Shown here: positions 48,429-57,951 of the stretch, piece after piece | Layout of the letters: each line of letters opens with the position of its first letter | How positions within the stretch are numbered: position 1 is the first letter of the stretch | NCBI RefSeq assembly: GCF_010731675.1 | Contig: NZ_AP022584.1 | Span: forward strand, 4,092,001 to 4,156,000 | Source: Mycobacterium marseillense | GTDB lineage: Bacteria > Actinomycetota > Actinomycetes > Mycobacteriales > Mycobacteriaceae | Reading direction: 5' to 3' | Length of the DNA: 64,000 nt | Program-made: the position numbers and the translations under genes | Notes under the pieces: model-generated | Seen by the model: only the letters and a program-made list of their open reading frames with translations | Told to the model about the DNA's origin: nothing | Database searches by the model: none

Positions 48429-49133
48429 ATGTGTCGTGCAGACGGCAACCCCATCAACGTGCTGGTCGTAGACGACGAACCCGTCCTGGCCGAAATGGTG
48501 TCGATGGCGCTGCGGTACGAGGGCTGGAACATCTCCACCGCCGGGGACGGGGAATCGGCCATCGCGGCCGCCCGTAACCAGCGCCCGGACGTGGTCGTCC
48601 TCGATGTGATGCTGCCCGACATGAGCGGCCTGGACGTCCTGCACAAACTGCGCGGCGAGATCCCACAGCTGCCGGTGCTGCTGCTGACGGCCAAGGATGC
48701 GGTGGAGGATCGCATCGCCGGCCTGACCGCCGGCGGCGACGACTACGTCACCAAGCCGTTCAGCATCGAAGAGGTCGTCCTGCGGTTGCGAGCGCTGTTG
48801 CGGCGCACCGGGGTGACGACCGTGGACAGCGGCGCGCAGCTGGTGGTCGGGGACCTGGTGCTCGACGAGGACAGCCACGAGGTCACCCGCGCCGGCGAGC
48901 CAATCTCGTTGACCTCGACCGAATTCGAGCTGCTACGGTTCATGATGCGCAACTCCAAGCGGGTGCTGAGCAAGGCCCAAATCCTGGACAGGGTATGGAG
49001 TTACGACTTCGGCGGCCGGTCCAACATCGTCGAGCTCTACATTTCCTACCTGCGCAAGAAGATCGACAACGGTCGCGATCCCATGATTCACACGCTGCGC
49101 GGCGCGGGTTATGTCCTCAAGCCGGCCCGCTGA
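48429..49133 (+). CDS. tcrX: Two-component response regulator TcrX
   Basis: The 234-residue OmpR/PhoB-type regulator has a receiver domain with VLVVDDEPV (acidic pocket), phospho-acceptor Asp59 in VVVLDVMLPD, Thr in LLLTAKD and Lys in VTKPF, then a winged-helix DNA-binding domain ending in [12 protein letters not shown]. Start MCRADG was chosen to match M. tuberculosis TcrX (Rv3765c, 234 residues); upstream codons are not conserved. tcrY overlaps its end by 23 bases. Confidence 0.95.
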   Translation: MCRADGNPINVLVVDDEPVLAEMVSMALRYEGWNISTAGDGESAIAAARNQRPDVVVLDVMLPDMSGLDVLHKLRGEIPQLPVLLLTAKDAVEDRIAGLTAGGDDYVTKPFSIEEVVLRLRALLRRTGVTTVDSGAQLVVGDLVLDEDSHEVTRAGEPISLTSTEFELLRFMMRNSKRVLSKAQILDRVWSYDFGGRSNIVELYISYLRKKIDNGRDPMIHTLRGAGYVLKPAR

Positions 49134-50625
49134 CCCGCGACGGGTCTGGTCCCTTCGGCTGCGGCTGCTGGTCGGCCAGATCGTCGTCTTGGCGATCGTG
49201 TGCGTCGGCATTACCGCGGTCACCGAACTGGCGCTGAACCATCACCTGGTGAAGCAGCTCGACGGCCAACTCGCCGGGACCTCGTTCCGTTCGGCACTGA
49301 TGTACCCCGAGCCGAACCACCCCGGTTGGCACCATCACCAGCACTCCTACTATCCGAGGCCGGGCCCCGGCCCCCGGTTCCTGGATGCCCCGGGTCAGCC
49401 GGCGGGCATGGTGGCGGCGGTGGTCAGCCACGGTAAGACGGTTGACGCCGGCTACCTGACCAGCAGCGGCACCCGGGACGACCTGACACCGACCGCACAG
49501 ACCCAGCTGGAACAGATCGCCGGCAACCGCGCGCCGGTCACGCTGAACCTGGACGGCCTGGGCCGCTACCGCGTCGTGGCGGCCCCGAGCCGCAACGGCA
49601 GCGACATCATCGTCACCGGTCTGTCGATGTCCAACATCGACGCCACCCTGATCCGGATGCTCGTCATCTTCGGGATCGTCACCGCGGTCGCGCTGGCGGC
49701 CGCGACGATCGCCGGGGTCGTGATCATCAGGCGGGCGCTGGCACCGTTGCGTCGCGTCGCCCAAACCGCGGGCCAGGTCGCCGATCTGCCACTGTCGCGC
49801 GGCGAGGTCGAATTGCCTGTGCGCGTCCGCGAATCCGACGCAAACCCCGCCACCGAGGTGGGACAGCTCGGGGCTTCGCTCAACCGGATGCTCGACCACA
49901 TCGCGGAGGCGCTGTCGGCGCGGCAGGCCAGCGAGACCCGCGTCCGCCAGTTCGTCGCCGACGCCAGCCATGAACTGCGCACGCCGCTCGCCGCGATCCG
50001 CGGCTATACCGAACTGACGCAACGGATGGGTGACGACCGCGAGGCGGTGGCGCAAGCGATGAGCCGGGTGGCATCCGAGACCGAGCGTATGACGCGGCTC
50101 GTCGAGGACCTGCTGCTGCTGGCCCGCCTGGATTCGGGCCGGCCGCTGGAACGCGAGTCGGTCGATCTGTCGCGACTGGCGGTGGACGCGGTCAACGACG
50201 CCCACGTCGCGGGACCGGATCATCAGTGGGAACTCGACCTGCCCGAAGAACCGGTGGTTGTCACGGGCGACGCGGCGCGGCTGCACCAGGTGCTGACGAA
50301 TCTGCTTGCCAACGCCCGCGTGCACACCGGCGCGGGCACCGTGGTGACGACGCGGTTGAGCACCGAGCCGTCACACACCGTGCTGCAGGTGATCGATAAC
50401 GGACCCGGCATTCCGGTGGCGTTGCAATCGGAGGTCTTCGAACGGTTCGCCCGCGGCGACTCGTCGCGCTCACGCAAGGGCGGCAGCACCGGGCTCGGCC
50501 TGGCGATCGTCTCGGCCGTGGTGAGGGCGCACAACGGGACGATCGCGGTCAACAGCTCCCCAGGCCGCACCGAGTTCACGGTGCGGTTGCCACCCAACGG
50601 ATGGCAACCGCCCGCGTCGGCCTAG
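49111..50625 (+). CDS. tcrY: Sensor histidine kinase TcrY
   Basis: The 504-residue partner of TcrX has two membrane helices (about 19-42 and 182-205) around a sensor domain, a HAMP linker, HisKA with the phospho-accepting His287 in [12 protein letters not shown], and a C-terminal ATPase domain with [18 protein letters not shown] and [11 protein letters not shown]. The sensor domain has a histidine-rich stretch, [13 protein letters not shown] (residues 69-81). The ATG at 49111 overlaps tcrX; M. tuberculosis TcrY is about 475 residues, so a later start is possible. Its TAG shares the palindrome CTAG with the opposing lpqH stop. Confidence 0.92.
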   Translation: MSSSRPADPRRVWSLRLRLLVGQIVVLAIVCVGITAVTELALNHHLVKQLDGQLAGTSFRSALMYPEPNHPGWHHHQHSYYPRPGPGPRFLDAPGQPAGMVAAVVSHGKTVDAGYLTSSGTRDDLTPTAQTQLEQIAGNRAPVTLNLDGLGRYRVVAAPSRNGSDIIVTGLSMSNIDATLIRMLVIFGIVTAVALAAATIAGVVIIRRALAPLRRVAQTAGQVADLPLSRGEVELPVRVRESDANPATEVGQLGASLNRMLDHIAEALSARQASETRVRQFVADASHELRTPLAAIRGYTELTQRMGDDREAVAQAMSRVASETERMTRLVEDLLLLARLDSGRPLERESVDLSRLAVDAVNDAHVAGPDHQWELDLPEEPVVVTGDAARLHQVLTNLLANARVHTGAGTVVTTRLSTEPSHTVLQVIDNGPGIPVALQSEVFERFARGDSSRSRKGGSTGLGLAIVSAVVRAHNGTIAVNSSPGRTEFTVRLPPNGWQPPASA

Positions 50626-51113
50626 CTGTTGCAGGTCACGTTGATTTCGAATGGCTTGTTCACCGGCTGCATGGGATTGGCCATGTCCACCCCGGTGGCG
50701 GTGCCGCTGATCTTGTAGCTGTTGCCGTCCTTGCTGGCGGTGGCATTGCCCTGGCCGGTGCCGGAGGTGTAACCGAGCGTCACGCCGTTGACGTTGCCCA
50801 GCCCAACGGATTTCACTTGCGGGGGGTTGCCGTCGCTGAGCACGGCGGCGATCCCGGTCGCTGTGCCGCCGATCGCGATGTTGATGGTGCCACCCGCGTT
50901 GGTGCACACGACCGAACCGGAGACGTTCTGGTCCTTGCCGTCGATGGTGACCTTCGTACCGGCGGCACCGCCGGAGCTTGCCGACGCGCTGGTACTCGAG
51001 CCACCGGCGGAACTGCTCGTGCTCGTACCCGATTTGTTACCACCCGAACAGCCGGAAATGCCTGCGGCAAGAATTGCCGCTCCGGCCACCGCGACCGCCA
51101 ATTGACGCTTCAC
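50622..51113 (-). CDS. lpqH: 19-kDa lipoprotein antigen LpqH
   Basis: LpqH is the major surface lipoprotein that triggers TLR2. The 163-residue protein starts [18 protein letters not shown] and has the lipobox ISGC (Cys22), a Ser/Thr/Gly/Ala-rich stalk (about 24-52) where O-glycosylation occurs in relatives, and a compact domain with [18 protein letters not shown] whose Cys probably pairs with the near-terminal Cys (NVTCNS). The GTG start has AAAGGAG six bases upstream. M. tuberculosis lpqH (Rv3763) also lies between tcrY and the sulfatase gene. Confidence 0.95.
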   Translation of the reverse strand: MKRQLAVAVAGAAILAAGISGCSGGNKSGTSTSSSAGGSSTSASASSGGAAGTKVTIDGKDQNVSGSVVCTNAGGTINIAIGGTATGIAAVLSDGNPPQVKSVGLGNVNGVTLGYTSGTGQGNATASKDGNSYKISGTATGVDMANPMQPVNKPFEINVTCNS

Positions 51114-51186
51114 CTGTTCTCCTTTGCCCGATAGTTGCGGCCCTCGGCATTGAGGGCCGTCTGGGGCAGTATGCGGGTTAACTGGA

Positions 51187-51208
51187 CCGAGAATCCAGAA
51201 CCCGAGAA
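51187..51208. repeat. CCGAGAA direct repeat between lpqH and the alkylsulfatase gene
   Basis: CCGAGAA occurs at 51187-51193 and 51202-51208, 15 bases apart, in the divergent promoter region. The first copy sits within TGGA-N7-TCCA. These could be binding sites for a regulator of lpqH or the sulfatase gene. Otherwise the gap shows no gene. Confidence 0.4.
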
Positions 51209-51279
51209 ATTGTTGCTGTATTCATTATTTCGTCGGTGAATTCTCTTTCGTGGGCCGCCGCATCAATGGCAAGGTATTG

Positions 51280-53157
51280 GTGGTGGATCACAAGCCCCCG
51301 AGCCCTGTCATCGAGTCCGCCCACCGCGAACAGGCCCTGCCGTTCGAGGACGACAAGGATTTCCGGGACACGGACCGCGGATTCATTGCGGCCTTGTCGC
51401 CGTGCGTGATTCGGGCGGCCGACGGGCGAGTCGTCTGGGACAACGATGCCTACGCCTTCCTGGACGGTCCCGCGCCGACGTCGGTCCACCCCAGCCTGTG
51501 GCGGCAGTCGGCGCTGGCCGCCAAACACGGCCTCTACGAAGTGGTCCCGGGCATCTACCAGGTCCGCGGCCTGGACATCTCCAACGTCACGTTCGTGGAA
51601 ACCGACACCGGGATCATCGTCATCGATCCGCTGATCTCCACCGAGGTGGCCGCGGCCGCGCTGGCGCTCTACCGCGACCATCGTGGCGGCGACCGGCCCG
51701 TCGTCGCGGTGATCTATACCCACAGCCACGTCGATCACTTCGGTGGCGTACTCGGGGTCACCTCACAGGCCGACGTGGATGCGGGCGCGGTGGCGGTGCT
51801 GGCACCGGAGGGCTTCATCGAGCACACGGTGCAGGAAAACGTCTATGCCGGACCGGCGATGACGCGGCGGGCCACGTACATGTACGGCACCCTGTTGCCG
51901 CGCGGACCGATGGGTCAGGTCGGCTGCGGGCTCGGCCAGGCGCCATCCACTGGCGAGGTCGCCGTCATCGTCCCCACCATCGACATCCGCGCCACCGGCG
52001 AAACACACACGATCGACGGCGTGGAGATCGAGTTCCAGATGGCTCCCGGAACCGAGGCGCCCGCCGAAATGCATTTCTATTTCCCACGTTTCCGCGCGCT
52101 GTGCATGGCCGAGAACGCCACCCACAATCTGCACAACCTGCTGACCCTGCGCGGCGCGTTGGTGCGCGACCCGCATGCCTGGTCGGGCTATCTCACCGAG
52201 GCGATCGACACCTTTGCCGACCGCGCCGACGTCGTGTTCGCCTCCCACCATTGGCCCACGTGGGGCAAAGACAGCATCGTCGAGTTTTTGTCGGTGCAGC
52301 GCGACTTGTATGCCTATTTGCACGACCAGACGCTGCGATTGCTGAACCAGGGATACACCGGCGCCGAGATCGCCGAAATGTTCCAGATGCCACCGGCACT
52401 CGAGCAGGCCTGGCACACGCACGGCTACTACGGCTCGGTGAGCCACAACGTCAAGGCGATCTACCAGCGCTACATGGGATGGTTCGACGGCAATCCGGCC
52501 CGACTGTGGCCGTACCCTCCCGAGGCGCTCGCGCCCCGCTATGTCGAGGCGATGGGCGGCATCGACCGGGTCGTCGACCTTGCGCGCCAGGCGTCCGACT
52601 CCGGTGACTATCGTTGGGCCGCCACGCTATTGGACCATGCGATCTTCACCGACAGCGAGCACTCCGGCACGCGCGCACTGTACTCGGACACGCTCGAGCA
52701 ACTCGCCTACGGCGCCGAAAACGCGACCTGGCGCAACTTCTTCCTGAGCGGGGCGATGGAGTTGCGCGACGGGAACTTCGGCACCGCGACGACCACGGCT
52801 TCGTCGTCCATGCTGTCCCAGCTGACACCGGAGCAGATCTTCGACGGCCTGGCCATCCGGGTCAACGGGCCGCGCAGCTGGGATCTCGACATCGCCATCG
52901 ACTTCACGTTGGATGACACGGCGGTCAGCTATCGGCTCACCCTGCGCAACGGGGTGCTCGTGCAACGCAAGGCGGCGCCGGACGCCGCGACGGCGTCCGT
53001 TACGGTCAAGCTGGCCAACAAGATTCGGCTGCTCGCCGTGGCGGTGGGCGACTTCGTCTCGCCCGGCCTGGAGCTATCCGGTGACCGGGGTGCGCTGCAG
53101 GCCCTGCTCGATGTGCTCGATGGGCCGGACCCGAATTTCAACATCGTGACGCCGTAG
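51280..53157 (+). CDS. Alkylsulfatase-like metallo-beta-lactamase (Rv3762c-like)
   Basis: The 625-residue enzyme resembles SdsA1-type alkylsulfatases that split primary or secondary alkyl sulfates. The di-zinc site has THSHVDH (about residues 147-153), and AENATHNLHNLLTLRG provides further ligands. A dimerisation region follows, and the C-terminal part (QLTPEQIFDGLAIRVNGP onwards) is SCP2-like and binds the alkyl chain in relatives. I prefer the GTG at 51280, which has AAGG upstream and gives the length of Rv3762c (626); a GTG at 51250 would add ten residues. Confidence 0.88.
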   Translation: MVDHKPPSPVIESAHREQALPFEDDKDFRDTDRGFIAALSPCVIRAADGRVVWDNDAYAFLDGPAPTSVHPSLWRQSALAAKHGLYEVVPGIYQVRGLDISNVTFVETDTGIIVIDPLISTEVAAAALALYRDHRGGDRPVVAVIYTHSHVDHFGGVLGVTSQADVDAGAVAVLAPEGFIEHTVQENVYAGPAMTRRATYMYGTLLPRGPMGQVGCGLGQAPSTGEVAVIVPTIDIRATGETHTIDGVEIEFQMAPGTEAPAEMHFYFPRFRALCMAENATHNLHNLLTLRGALVRDPHAWSGYLTEAIDTFADRADVVFASHHWPTWGKDSIVEFLSVQRDLYAYLHDQTLRLLNQGYTGAEIAEMFQMPPALEQAWHTHGYYGSVSHNVKAIYQRYMGWFDGNPARLWPYPPEALAPRYVEAMGGIDRVVDLARQASDSGDYRWAATLLDHAIFTDSEHSGTRALYSDTLEQLAYGAENATWRNFFLSGAMELRDGNFGTATTTASSSMLSQLTPEQIFDGLAIRVNGPRSWDLDIAIDFTLDDTAVSYRLTLRNGVLVQRKAAPDAATASVTVKLANKIRLLAVAVGDFVSPGLELSGDRGALQALLDVLDGPDPNFNIVTP

Positions 53158-53173
53158 TCGGCATCGCGCGGTA

Positions 53174-54145
53174 CTAAGGCGAGACATCGATCACCACCTT
53201 GCCCAACACCTTGCGGTCGGCGACATGTCGCAGCGCGGCCGCGGTCTCGGACAACGGGAATCGCGCGCCGATGTACGGCCGGACCGTGCCGGCGGCGAAC
53301 ATCTGCGATAACTCCGTCAGGTCGCGGACGGCGTCATCGGGGTAATCGCTCATGAAGGTGCGAATCTCCATGCCCCGCACGCAGATATCTTTGAGCAGAA
53401 TGAGATTGAGCGGAATGGCCGGGATGGCGCCCGCCGCGTACCCCAGCGTGACAAAGGTGCCGCCACGCGCGAGCCCGCGCAGCGCCGGTTCCGAATACGA
53501 TCCACCGACCGGGTCCAGGACGACGCGGGCGCTGTCCCCGGTGAGTTCACGGATCCGTGACTTGAGATCCTCCCGGTCGTAGTCGACGGTCGCCTCGGCG
53601 CCGCGCTGCCGGCACAGCTCCAGCTTTTCCGGACTCGACGCCGCGGCCAGCACCCGCGCTTTCATCGCCACCGCCAGATCGACGGCGGCCAGGCCCACGC
53701 CGCCCGCGGCGCCGAGCACGACGACCCAATCCCCCGCTGTGACAGCGGCCGTCGAGCGCAGCGCGTGATAGGCGGTGCGGTAGGTCACGCCGAACGCGGC
53801 GGCCGACGCGAAGTCGGCGTCGTCGGGCACGGGCTCGGCCTGGCTCGCGTCGAGCAGCGCCTGCTCGGCGAACGCGCCGAAGGTGGTCCCGGCGACGCGC
53901 TGTCCCGGGCGGAACGACACTCCGTCACCGGCGGCGACGACTTCGCCGGCGATCTCGTTGCCGGGGACGAACGGCGGTGGGATCTTCACCTGGTACTTGC
54001 CGGCGATGAACAACACGTCGGGGAAGTTGACCGCGGCCGCGCGCACCCGCACCAGCAGCTGGCCGGGCCCCGGGACGGGGTCGGGCACGTCGTCGATCAC
54101 CAGGTCCTCAGGCGTGCCGTAGGAACGGCAGATCACCGCGCGCAT
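53174..54145 (-). CDS. NADPH:quinone oxidoreductase-family enzyme
   Basis: This 323-residue MDR protein has a GroES-like domain with AAAVNFPDVLFIAGKYQVK and a Rossmann domain with VLGAAGGVGLAAVDLAVAMKA. No zinc ligands are seen. It is the last gene of the operon running from the phosphotransferase gene at 57885. Its ATG overlaps the TetR stop by one base (TGATG), so translation is coupled. It may reduce an enoyl or quinone intermediate of the pathway, which is a guess. Confidence 0.87.
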   Translation of the reverse strand: MRAVICRSYGTPEDLVIDDVPDPVPGPGQLLVRVRAAAVNFPDVLFIAGKYQVKIPPPFVPGNEIAGEVVAAGDGVSFRPGQRVAGTTFGAFAEQALLDASQAEPVPDDADFASAAAFGVTYRTAYHALRSTAAVTAGDWVVVLGAAGGVGLAAVDLAVAMKARVLAAASSPEKLELCRQRGAEATVDYDREDLKSRIRELTGDSARVVLDPVGGSYSEPALRGLARGGTFVTLGYAAGAIPAIPLNLILLKDICVRGMEIRTFMSDYPDDAVRDLTELSQMFAAGTVRPYIGARFPLSETAAALRHVADRKVLGKVVIDVSP

Positions 54146-54744
54146 CAATTGGCCCCCAGTCCACGTAAACAGAACCGCACCACGTGTGCGATGTCGTCGG
54201 GCGCCGGCTCCTCGGCCGAGCCCACATAGCGGCGCAGGGTCGCCGCCGTGCAGCTGAACACCGCCTCGACGTCGCGTTGGACATCGCTACTGCCCAGTGC
54301 CGCAACGGGTTCGACGAGCAACTCGCGAAGCGGCCGCATCATTTCCTGGTCGGCCGCGCGCCAACTCGTGCCGGCCGACATCTGTCCGGCCGCCGCTCGG
54401 GTCATGCTGATCAGATGCGGGTCGGCCACCTGCGCCAGCGTGCCCTCGATCCACCGCGCGACTTTGTCGTGCGGCGTGGGCTCCTTGGCCATCTGGTGTT
54501 CGAGGTAGGACACGACGATCGCCACCCCGCGTTCCATGACGGCCAGGATGAGATCGTCTTTGCCGGCGAAGTAGCGGTAGAACGCCTTGTTCGACGAACC
54601 CGCCTCGGCGACGATGTCGCTGACCCGGGGTGGCTCTGGAGCCACGCGTTCCATGACCCGCACCGCCGCGGCCAGGATGCGTTCCACCTCCTCGGTGGCC
54701 TCCCGCTGACGGTCGTCGAGCGCCCGCTCGACCGCGGCGGTCAC
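54145..54744 (-). CDS. TetR-family transcriptional regulator
   Basis: The 199-residue protein has a TetR helix-turn-helix with VSDIVAEAGSSNKAFYRYFAGKDDLILAVME (about residues 37-67) and a C-terminal ligand domain. The GTG at 54744 lies 4 bases after the dehydrogenase stop. Its place inside the operon suggests it controls the genes around it, perhaps in response to an acyl-CoA. Confidence 0.88.
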   Translation of the reverse strand: MTAAVERALDDRQREATEEVERILAAAVRVMERVAPEPPRVSDIVAEAGSSNKAFYRYFAGKDDLILAVMERGVAIVVSYLEHQMAKEPTPHDKVARWIEGTLAQVADPHLISMTRAAAGQMSAGTSWRAADQEMMRPLRELLVEPVAALGSSDVQRDVEAVFSCTAATLRRYVGSAEEPAPDDIAHVVRFCLRGLGAN

Positions 54745-54748
54745 CCTG

Positions 54749-56032
54749 TTAGAGGTCAACGAGGTCACCGTATTTGTCGCGGGCGGCCGCGCGCCGCACG
54801 TCGAGCATCTCGCTGGGCCAGTCACCTTCTTCGGCCTCATAGCCCTTGAGCAGCATCCGGGCCAGGTTGACCTTGTGCGCCTCGGTCGGACCGTCGGCCA
54901 GGCCGAGCGCGATGCCGCCGAGCAACACGTTGACCAGGGGCAGCTGGTCGGTGAGCCCGAGCGCGCCGTGCACCTGGATGGCCCGCAGAGCAATCGATTT
55001 GAGCACCTGCGAGGCCAGGATCTTGCACGCCGCGATCTCCGCGCGGGCACCGCGCTCGTCGCCCTGGTCGATCAGCCAGGCGGCGTGCAGTACCGTCAGC
55101 CGGAACGGGATCAACTCGGTGTAGGAATCGGCGACGAACTCCTGCACGAGTTGCTTGTCGGCCAGCAGACTGCCTTGGGTGAAGCGGCTTTTCGCCCGCC
55201 GCGACATGATCTCGACGGCACGCTGCGCCATCCCGATGGACCGCATCGCGTGATGCAGCCTCCCACCGGCCAGCCGGGTCTGCAGGATCAGGAAGCCCTG
55301 ACCGGGCTCGCCCAGCAGGGCGTCGGCGGGCACGCGCACATCGTTGTAGTGCACCAGGGAATGGCCCGGTTCGTGCGGATCCGCGCCGACCAGGTGGTGG
55401 TTGGCCTCCAGGACCAGTCCCTCGGTGCCGGCCGGAATCAGGAACGTCGACGCGCCGGTGTGTACCGGCACATCGGGATCGGTGATCGCGACGACGATGA
55501 AGAAGGAGGCGACGGAGGCGTTGGAGGAGAAGTACTTTCGGCCGGAGATGACCCACTCGTCGCCGTCCCGGACCGCGCGGGTGGTGAACACCCGCGGGTC
55601 GGCGCCGCCTTGCGGCTCGGTCATCGAGAAGCACGAGAAGATCTCGCCGGACAGCAGCCGCGACAGGTAGCGGTCCTTCTGCTCCTGGGTTCCAAAGCGG
55701 GCGATGATCTCCGCGTTGCCGGTGTCGGGCGCTTGCGTTCCGAACACGATCGGCGCCCAGGGGCTGCGGCCCAGGATCTCGTTGATCAACGTCAGCTTGA
55801 CCGCGCCGAAGCCCTGCCCGCCGAGCTCGGGGCCCAGATGCGGTGCCCACAAACCCTTGTCGCGCACCTGCTGTTTGAGCGGGTCGACGATCTTTCGCCG
55901 CTCGTCGTTGAGCGGGAGGAATTCGCAGCCGGGGAAGAGCACCTCCAGCGGTTCCACTTCCTCGCGCACGAACTCGCGGATCCACTCCAGCTTCGTTTCG
56001 AACTCCGGTTCGGTGGAGAAGTCCCAAGACAT
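54749..56032 (-). CDS. Acyl-CoA dehydrogenase (ACAD10/11-like FadE)
   Basis: This 427-residue flavoenzyme has FSMTEPQGGADPRVFTTRA and WVISGRKYFSSNAS for FAD/substrate contact and the C-terminal AIQVHGALGLTDQLPL helix. The sequence style is that of the dehydrogenase half of animal ACAD10/ACAD11 and of LvaC-type enzymes rather than classic short-chain FadE. The neighbouring phosphotransferase would be the matching kinase half. It lies 18 bases after the SDR gene and 4 before the TetR gene. Confidence 0.88.
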   Translation of the reverse strand: MSWDFSTEPEFETKLEWIREFVREEVEPLEVLFPGCEFLPLNDERRKIVDPLKQQVRDKGLWAPHLGPELGGQGFGAVKLTLINEILGRSPWAPIVFGTQAPDTGNAEIIARFGTQEQKDRYLSRLLSGEIFSCFSMTEPQGGADPRVFTTRAVRDGDEWVISGRKYFSSNASVASFFIVVAITDPDVPVHTGASTFLIPAGTEGLVLEANHHLVGADPHEPGHSLVHYNDVRVPADALLGEPGQGFLILQTRLAGGRLHHAMRSIGMAQRAVEIMSRRAKSRFTQGSLLADKQLVQEFVADSYTELIPFRLTVLHAAWLIDQGDERGARAEIAACKILASQVLKSIALRAIQVHGALGLTDQLPLVNVLLGGIALGLADGPTEAHKVNLARMLLKGYEAEEGDWPSEMLDVRRAAARDKYGDLVDL

Positions 56033-56050
56033 CGAATGCTCCTGCCTCTG

Positions 56051-56815
56051 TTAAGGAATGCCGCCGTCGGCGCGCAATATCGATCCGGTGGTGAAGCTCG
56101 AGGCGTCGGAGGCGAGAAACAGTGCGGCACCGACGATTTCGCGGGGATCCCCGGCGCGCTCCAGCGAGAGATGCCTGAAGGGCTTTTCGGGCGCCTGGTC
56201 GAGATTCCAGGCCTTGCTCACGTCGGTGAGGAACGGCCCGGCCATCAGCGTGTTGACCCGCACCGCCGGCCCGAGGCCCTTCGCCAGCGCTTCGGTCATG
56301 GCGTTGAGCCCGGCCTTGGACGCGGCGTAAGGAATGATGTCCGGCGTCGGACGCAGCGATCCGGCCGTGCTCACGTTGATGATCGACCCCCGGCCCGCGG
56401 CCACCATGCGCTCGCCGACCAGCGCCGACAACCGGAAGGGGCCCTTGAGATTCAGGTTGACCACCGCATCGAACAGCTTCTCGGTCACGTCGGTGAGCTT
56501 GTCGTACAGCGGTGACATGCCCGCGTTGTTGATCAGCGTGTCAACCTTGCCGAACCGCTCGTACGTCGCGTCGACCAAGCCGTCGAGCTGATCCCAGCGG
56601 CCCACGTGCACCTGATACGGCATGGCGGTTCGGCCGGTCTCGACCTCGATCTCTTTCGCCGTAGAGACGCAGTTGTCCATGTTGCGGCTGGCGATCACCA
56701 CGTCCGCGCCGCAGCGGGCCGCCCCGAACGCCATCTCACGTCCCAGCCCGCGGCTGCCGCCGGTGATCAGGACGACCCGATCAGTCAGATCGAAAAGCTG
56801 GTCGGCATAACCCAT
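56051..56815 (-). CDS. Short-chain dehydrogenase/reductase
   Basis: The 254-residue SDR has the cofactor motif TGGSRGLG (about 19-26), NNAGMSP, the Ser in NVSTAGS and the catalytic YAASK, and ends in the usual LRADGGIP. It probably oxidises or reduces a hydroxy/keto acyl intermediate. It lies 11 bases after the phosphotransferase gene and 18 before the dehydrogenase gene, in one operon. Confidence 0.9.
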   Translation of the reverse strand: MGYADQLFDLTDRVVLITGGSRGLGREMAFGAARCGADVVIASRNMDNCVSTAKEIEVETGRTAMPYQVHVGRWDQLDGLVDATYERFGKVDTLINNAGMSPLYDKLTDVTEKLFDAVVNLNLKGPFRLSALVGERMVAAGRGSIINVSTAGSLRPTPDIIPYAASKAGLNAMTEALAKGLGPAVRVNTLMAGPFLTDVSKAWNLDQAPEKPFRHLSLERAGDPREIVGAALFLASDASSFTTGSILRADGGIP

Positions 56816-56826
56816 TTCAGCAACCC

Positions 56827-57885
56827 CTAGGTCGTCAGCGATCGGGCGAGGTCGGCGGCGGTGCCGATGAGCTGAAGGATCATCGGCCCGAACGCGTCGG
56901 TGATCTTCGGGTCGACCCCTCCTTTTTGGTCTCCGGTGCGCACGCCGGCGGCATACGTCTTCTCTAGCACGATGCCGAGCTTCCAGTTGGCCAGCACCAG
57001 GTAGTAGTCGATGTTCTCGGTCGACAACCCACTGACGGATTCGTAGTGCTCCAACAGCTCGCTGCGCGATGGCATGCCGCGCATGTCGAGATAAAACCCG
57101 TCCTCGCGCGGGTTTTCACCGTCATAACCGAGCAGGCACCACGCCAGGTCGAGCAGCGGGTCGCCAACGGTCGTCATCTCCCAGTCCACGATCGCTGCCA
57201 AGCGCGCCGGCGAACCGTGGGCGAACATCACGTTGGCGAACTGATAGTCGCCATGCATGATGCCCGCCCGGTACTGCGCCGGGCGGTTGCGGCGCAACCA
57301 GTCCGAGGCCTCGTCGAGGCCCGGCAGTTCGCGCACTTTGTAGGCGTCCAGAAACGCCAGCCAGCGATCGACCTGGCGCTCGTGGAATCCGTCGGGGCGG
57401 CCGAAGCCTTCGAGCCCTTGCGCGCGCCAGTCCACCCGGCCTAGCCTGGCGGCGCCCTCGACCAGTTGGAAGGCCAGCCCGCGCCGGGCGGCGAGATCGG
57501 CGTCGAACGGCGGGGGCCAACCGCCGTCCATCGGGCTCCACCCGTCGATCGCCTGCATGACGTAGAAGGGCATGCCGAGCACGCTGCCGGTGTCGTCGGC
57601 GGCGATCAGCGCCGCATGCGGCACATCGGTGCCCGACAGCGCCCGCACCAACCGGATCTCGCGGAGCAGCCCGTCGATGCGCGCGGCGTCGGCCCGGGCG
57701 CCGGGCATCCGCAGCACCATCCGCTGCCCGCCACGCTCCACCAGATAGAGCGTGTTCTGGGAGCCGCCCTTCAGCTGATTGAGCTGCGGCCGTTCGCCGC
57801 CACCCGGTGCGTCGTTCGCGTCCAGCCATCGGGCAAGGACGTCCGCATCCAGCCCGGATTCGCCGTCAGTCACGTGCTCAGCCAT
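56827..57885 (-). CDS. Phosphotransferase (APH-fold) family protein of the catabolic operon
   Basis: The 352-residue APH-fold kinase has KGGSQNTLYLVERGGQRMVL (nucleotide loop), GIMHGDYQFANVMF (catalytic loop) and AAIVDWEMTTVGDPLLDLAW (Mg-binding Asp). It is related to the kinase halves of ACAD10/11 and to LvaA. The ATG at 57885 was chosen because conservation begins there; a frame 18 codons longer is Arg-rich and unconvincing. It is the likely first gene of a five-gene operon, 66 bases downstream of a methyltransferase gene. Confidence 0.87.
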   Translation of the reverse strand: MAEHVTDGESGLDADVLARWLDANDAPGGGERPQLNQLKGGSQNTLYLVERGGQRMVLRMPGARADAARIDGLLREIRLVRALSGTDVPHAALIAADDTGSVLGMPFYVMQAIDGWSPMDGGWPPPFDADLAARRGLAFQLVEGAARLGRVDWRAQGLEGFGRPDGFHERQVDRWLAFLDAYKVRELPGLDEASDWLRRNRPAQYRAGIMHGDYQFANVMFAHGSPARLAAIVDWEMTTVGDPLLDLAWCLLGYDGENPREDGFYLDMRGMPSRSELLEHYESVSGLSTENIDYYLVLANWKLGIVLEKTYAAGVRTGDQKGGVDPKITDAFGPMILQLIGTAADLARSLTT

Positions 57886-57951
57886 CCCTGCACACCCCAA
57901 TCTCCATGCGGAGAATAGCATTCTCCTCGGTCGTGGCAAGGGTGTGCGGGC

